From Clostridiales bacterium UBA3680 (lineage in GTDB: Bacteria > Bacillota > Clostridia > Lachnospirales > CAG-274), in assembly GCA_002372875.1 (NCBI GenBank), contig DFJD01000090.1:1-6551 (forward strand): a stretch of 6,551 nucleotides of DNA, written 5' to 3'. A model generated the notes under the pieces. It did not search any database. It had not been told where the DNA came from and saw only the letters and a program-made list of their open reading frames with translations. The position numbers and the translations under genes are program-made. Shown here one piece after another: positions 6,051 to 6,551 of this stretch. Positions within the stretch are counted from its first letter, which is position 1; each line of letters starts with the position of its first letter.

Positions 6051-6551
6051 TTATTCCCACTCATAGGGTGTGAGCTGATATACGTAATAGTTCAGCCAGT
6101 TTGAATAAAGAAGGCTTGAATGCGCCTTCCACATTGAAACGGGCTCTTTTTGGGGGTCGTTATCCTTAAAGTAGTTTTCGGGTATATGCGGCTTAAGTCC
6201 CTTTTCAAGGTCTCTGAAATACTCGTTTTTAAGTGTGTTTGAGTCGTATTCGGAATGACCCATCACAAAAATTTGTCTGCCTTCCTTGCTTGCGGCAATG
6301 TAAAGCCCCGCCTTTTCGGATTGCGCCCATACTTCAAGTTCCTTGCACGCCTGTACATCTTCTATTTTGACGGATGTATGTCTTGAATGGGGTACATAGA
6401 ACACATCATCAAAGCCTCTTAAAAGGTCTACATGGTTGTATGTCTTTGTGTGGGCATACACCCCCGAGAGCTTCTCGGGAAGCTCGTATTTATCTATGCC
6501 GTAGTGGTAGTACAGCCCCGCTTGCGCTCCCCAACAGATATGGAAGGTGCT
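6051..6551 (-). CDS. metA: Homoserine O-acyltransferase (MetA), C-terminal part, cut by window edge
   Basis: MetA acylates the hydroxyl of L-homoserine with succinyl- or acetyl-CoA, the committed cytoplasmic step of methionine synthesis. The visible 166 residues run open to the window end; about 136 N-terminal residues should lie beyond it. Near the edge, STFHICWGAQAGLYYHYG contains the nucleophile (residue 6 of the fragment). VMGHSEYD follows with H99 and E101. The spacing from Cys to His (93) and Glu (95) equals that of E. coli C142, H235 and E237, so the triad is intact. RGFDDVFYVPHSRH (46-59), NYFKDNDPQ (126-134) and NWLNYYVYQLTPYEWE (151-166) are further family hallmarks, and the C-terminus is complete. 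The residue that separates acetyl- from succinyl-CoA users (position 111 in E. coli) is outside the window; clostridial members commonly use acetyl-CoA. No clear terminator separates it from the next gene, so read-through is possible. Confidence 0.96.
   Translation of the reverse strand, partial: STFHICWGAQAGLYYHYGIDKYELPEKLSGVYAHTKTYNHVDLLRGFDDVFYVPHSRHTSVKIEDVQACKELEVWAQSEKAGLYIAASKEGRQIFVMGHSEYDSNTLKNEYFRDLEKGLKPHIPENYFKDNDPQKEPVSMWKAHSSLLYSNWLNYYVYQLTPYEWE

Overview
The window looks like chromosomal DNA from a Gram-positive, low-to-moderate GC member of the Firmicutes, most likely class Clostridia. The evidence is the Shine-Dalgarno-rich, tightly packed gene layout, a Clostridia-like MetA, a YfhO-family membrane protein, a secreted protein with a copper-amine-oxidase-N-type domain, and a short RNase E/G. 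This assignment is inferred from protein character and not from a marker gene. All recognised genes lie on the minus strand, so the biological order runs from high to low coordinates.

At the right edge (6051-6551) is the C-terminal part of metA, homoserine O-acyltransferase, cut by the window end. It carries the whole Cys/His/Glu catalytic set. The 77-bp gap after it holds a strong sigma-A-type promoter: -35 TTGCTA, a 17-nt spacer and an extended -10 TGATATAAT. That promoter appears to start a five-gene operon filling the rest of the window. Its order is a CsbB/GtrB-type family 2 glycosyltransferase (5026-5973), a GtrA-family small membrane protein (4539-5021), a 920-residue YfhO-family GT-C-like membrane protein (1765-4527), a secreted copper-amine-oxidase-N-like domain protein (1303-1752) and a compact RNase E/G-type protein (152-1306). 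A hairpin with a T-run (101-151) begins right after the last stop codon.

The first three operon genes form a coherent machine. Work on Bacillus and Listeria homologues supports this scheme: a CsbB-type enzyme loads a sugar onto undecaprenyl phosphate inside the membrane, a GtrA/GtcA-type protein moves the lipid-linked sugar across, and a YfhO-type enzyme transfers it to an outer-surface polymer such as a teichoic acid. All three parts sit here in consecutive, translationally coupled genes. Co-transcription of a small secreted protein and a stripped-down RNase E/G is the less expected part. At the first three junctions the upstream stop codon is embedded in the next gene's Shine-Dalgarno sequence, and the fourth is an ATGA overlap, so the five genes appear to be translated as one linked unit.

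Positions 1-100 hold no gene I can support. No RNA gene, CRISPR array or insertion sequence was seen. The system is not unprecedented in its parts, but its five-gene arrangement and the reduced nuclease deserve a second look.
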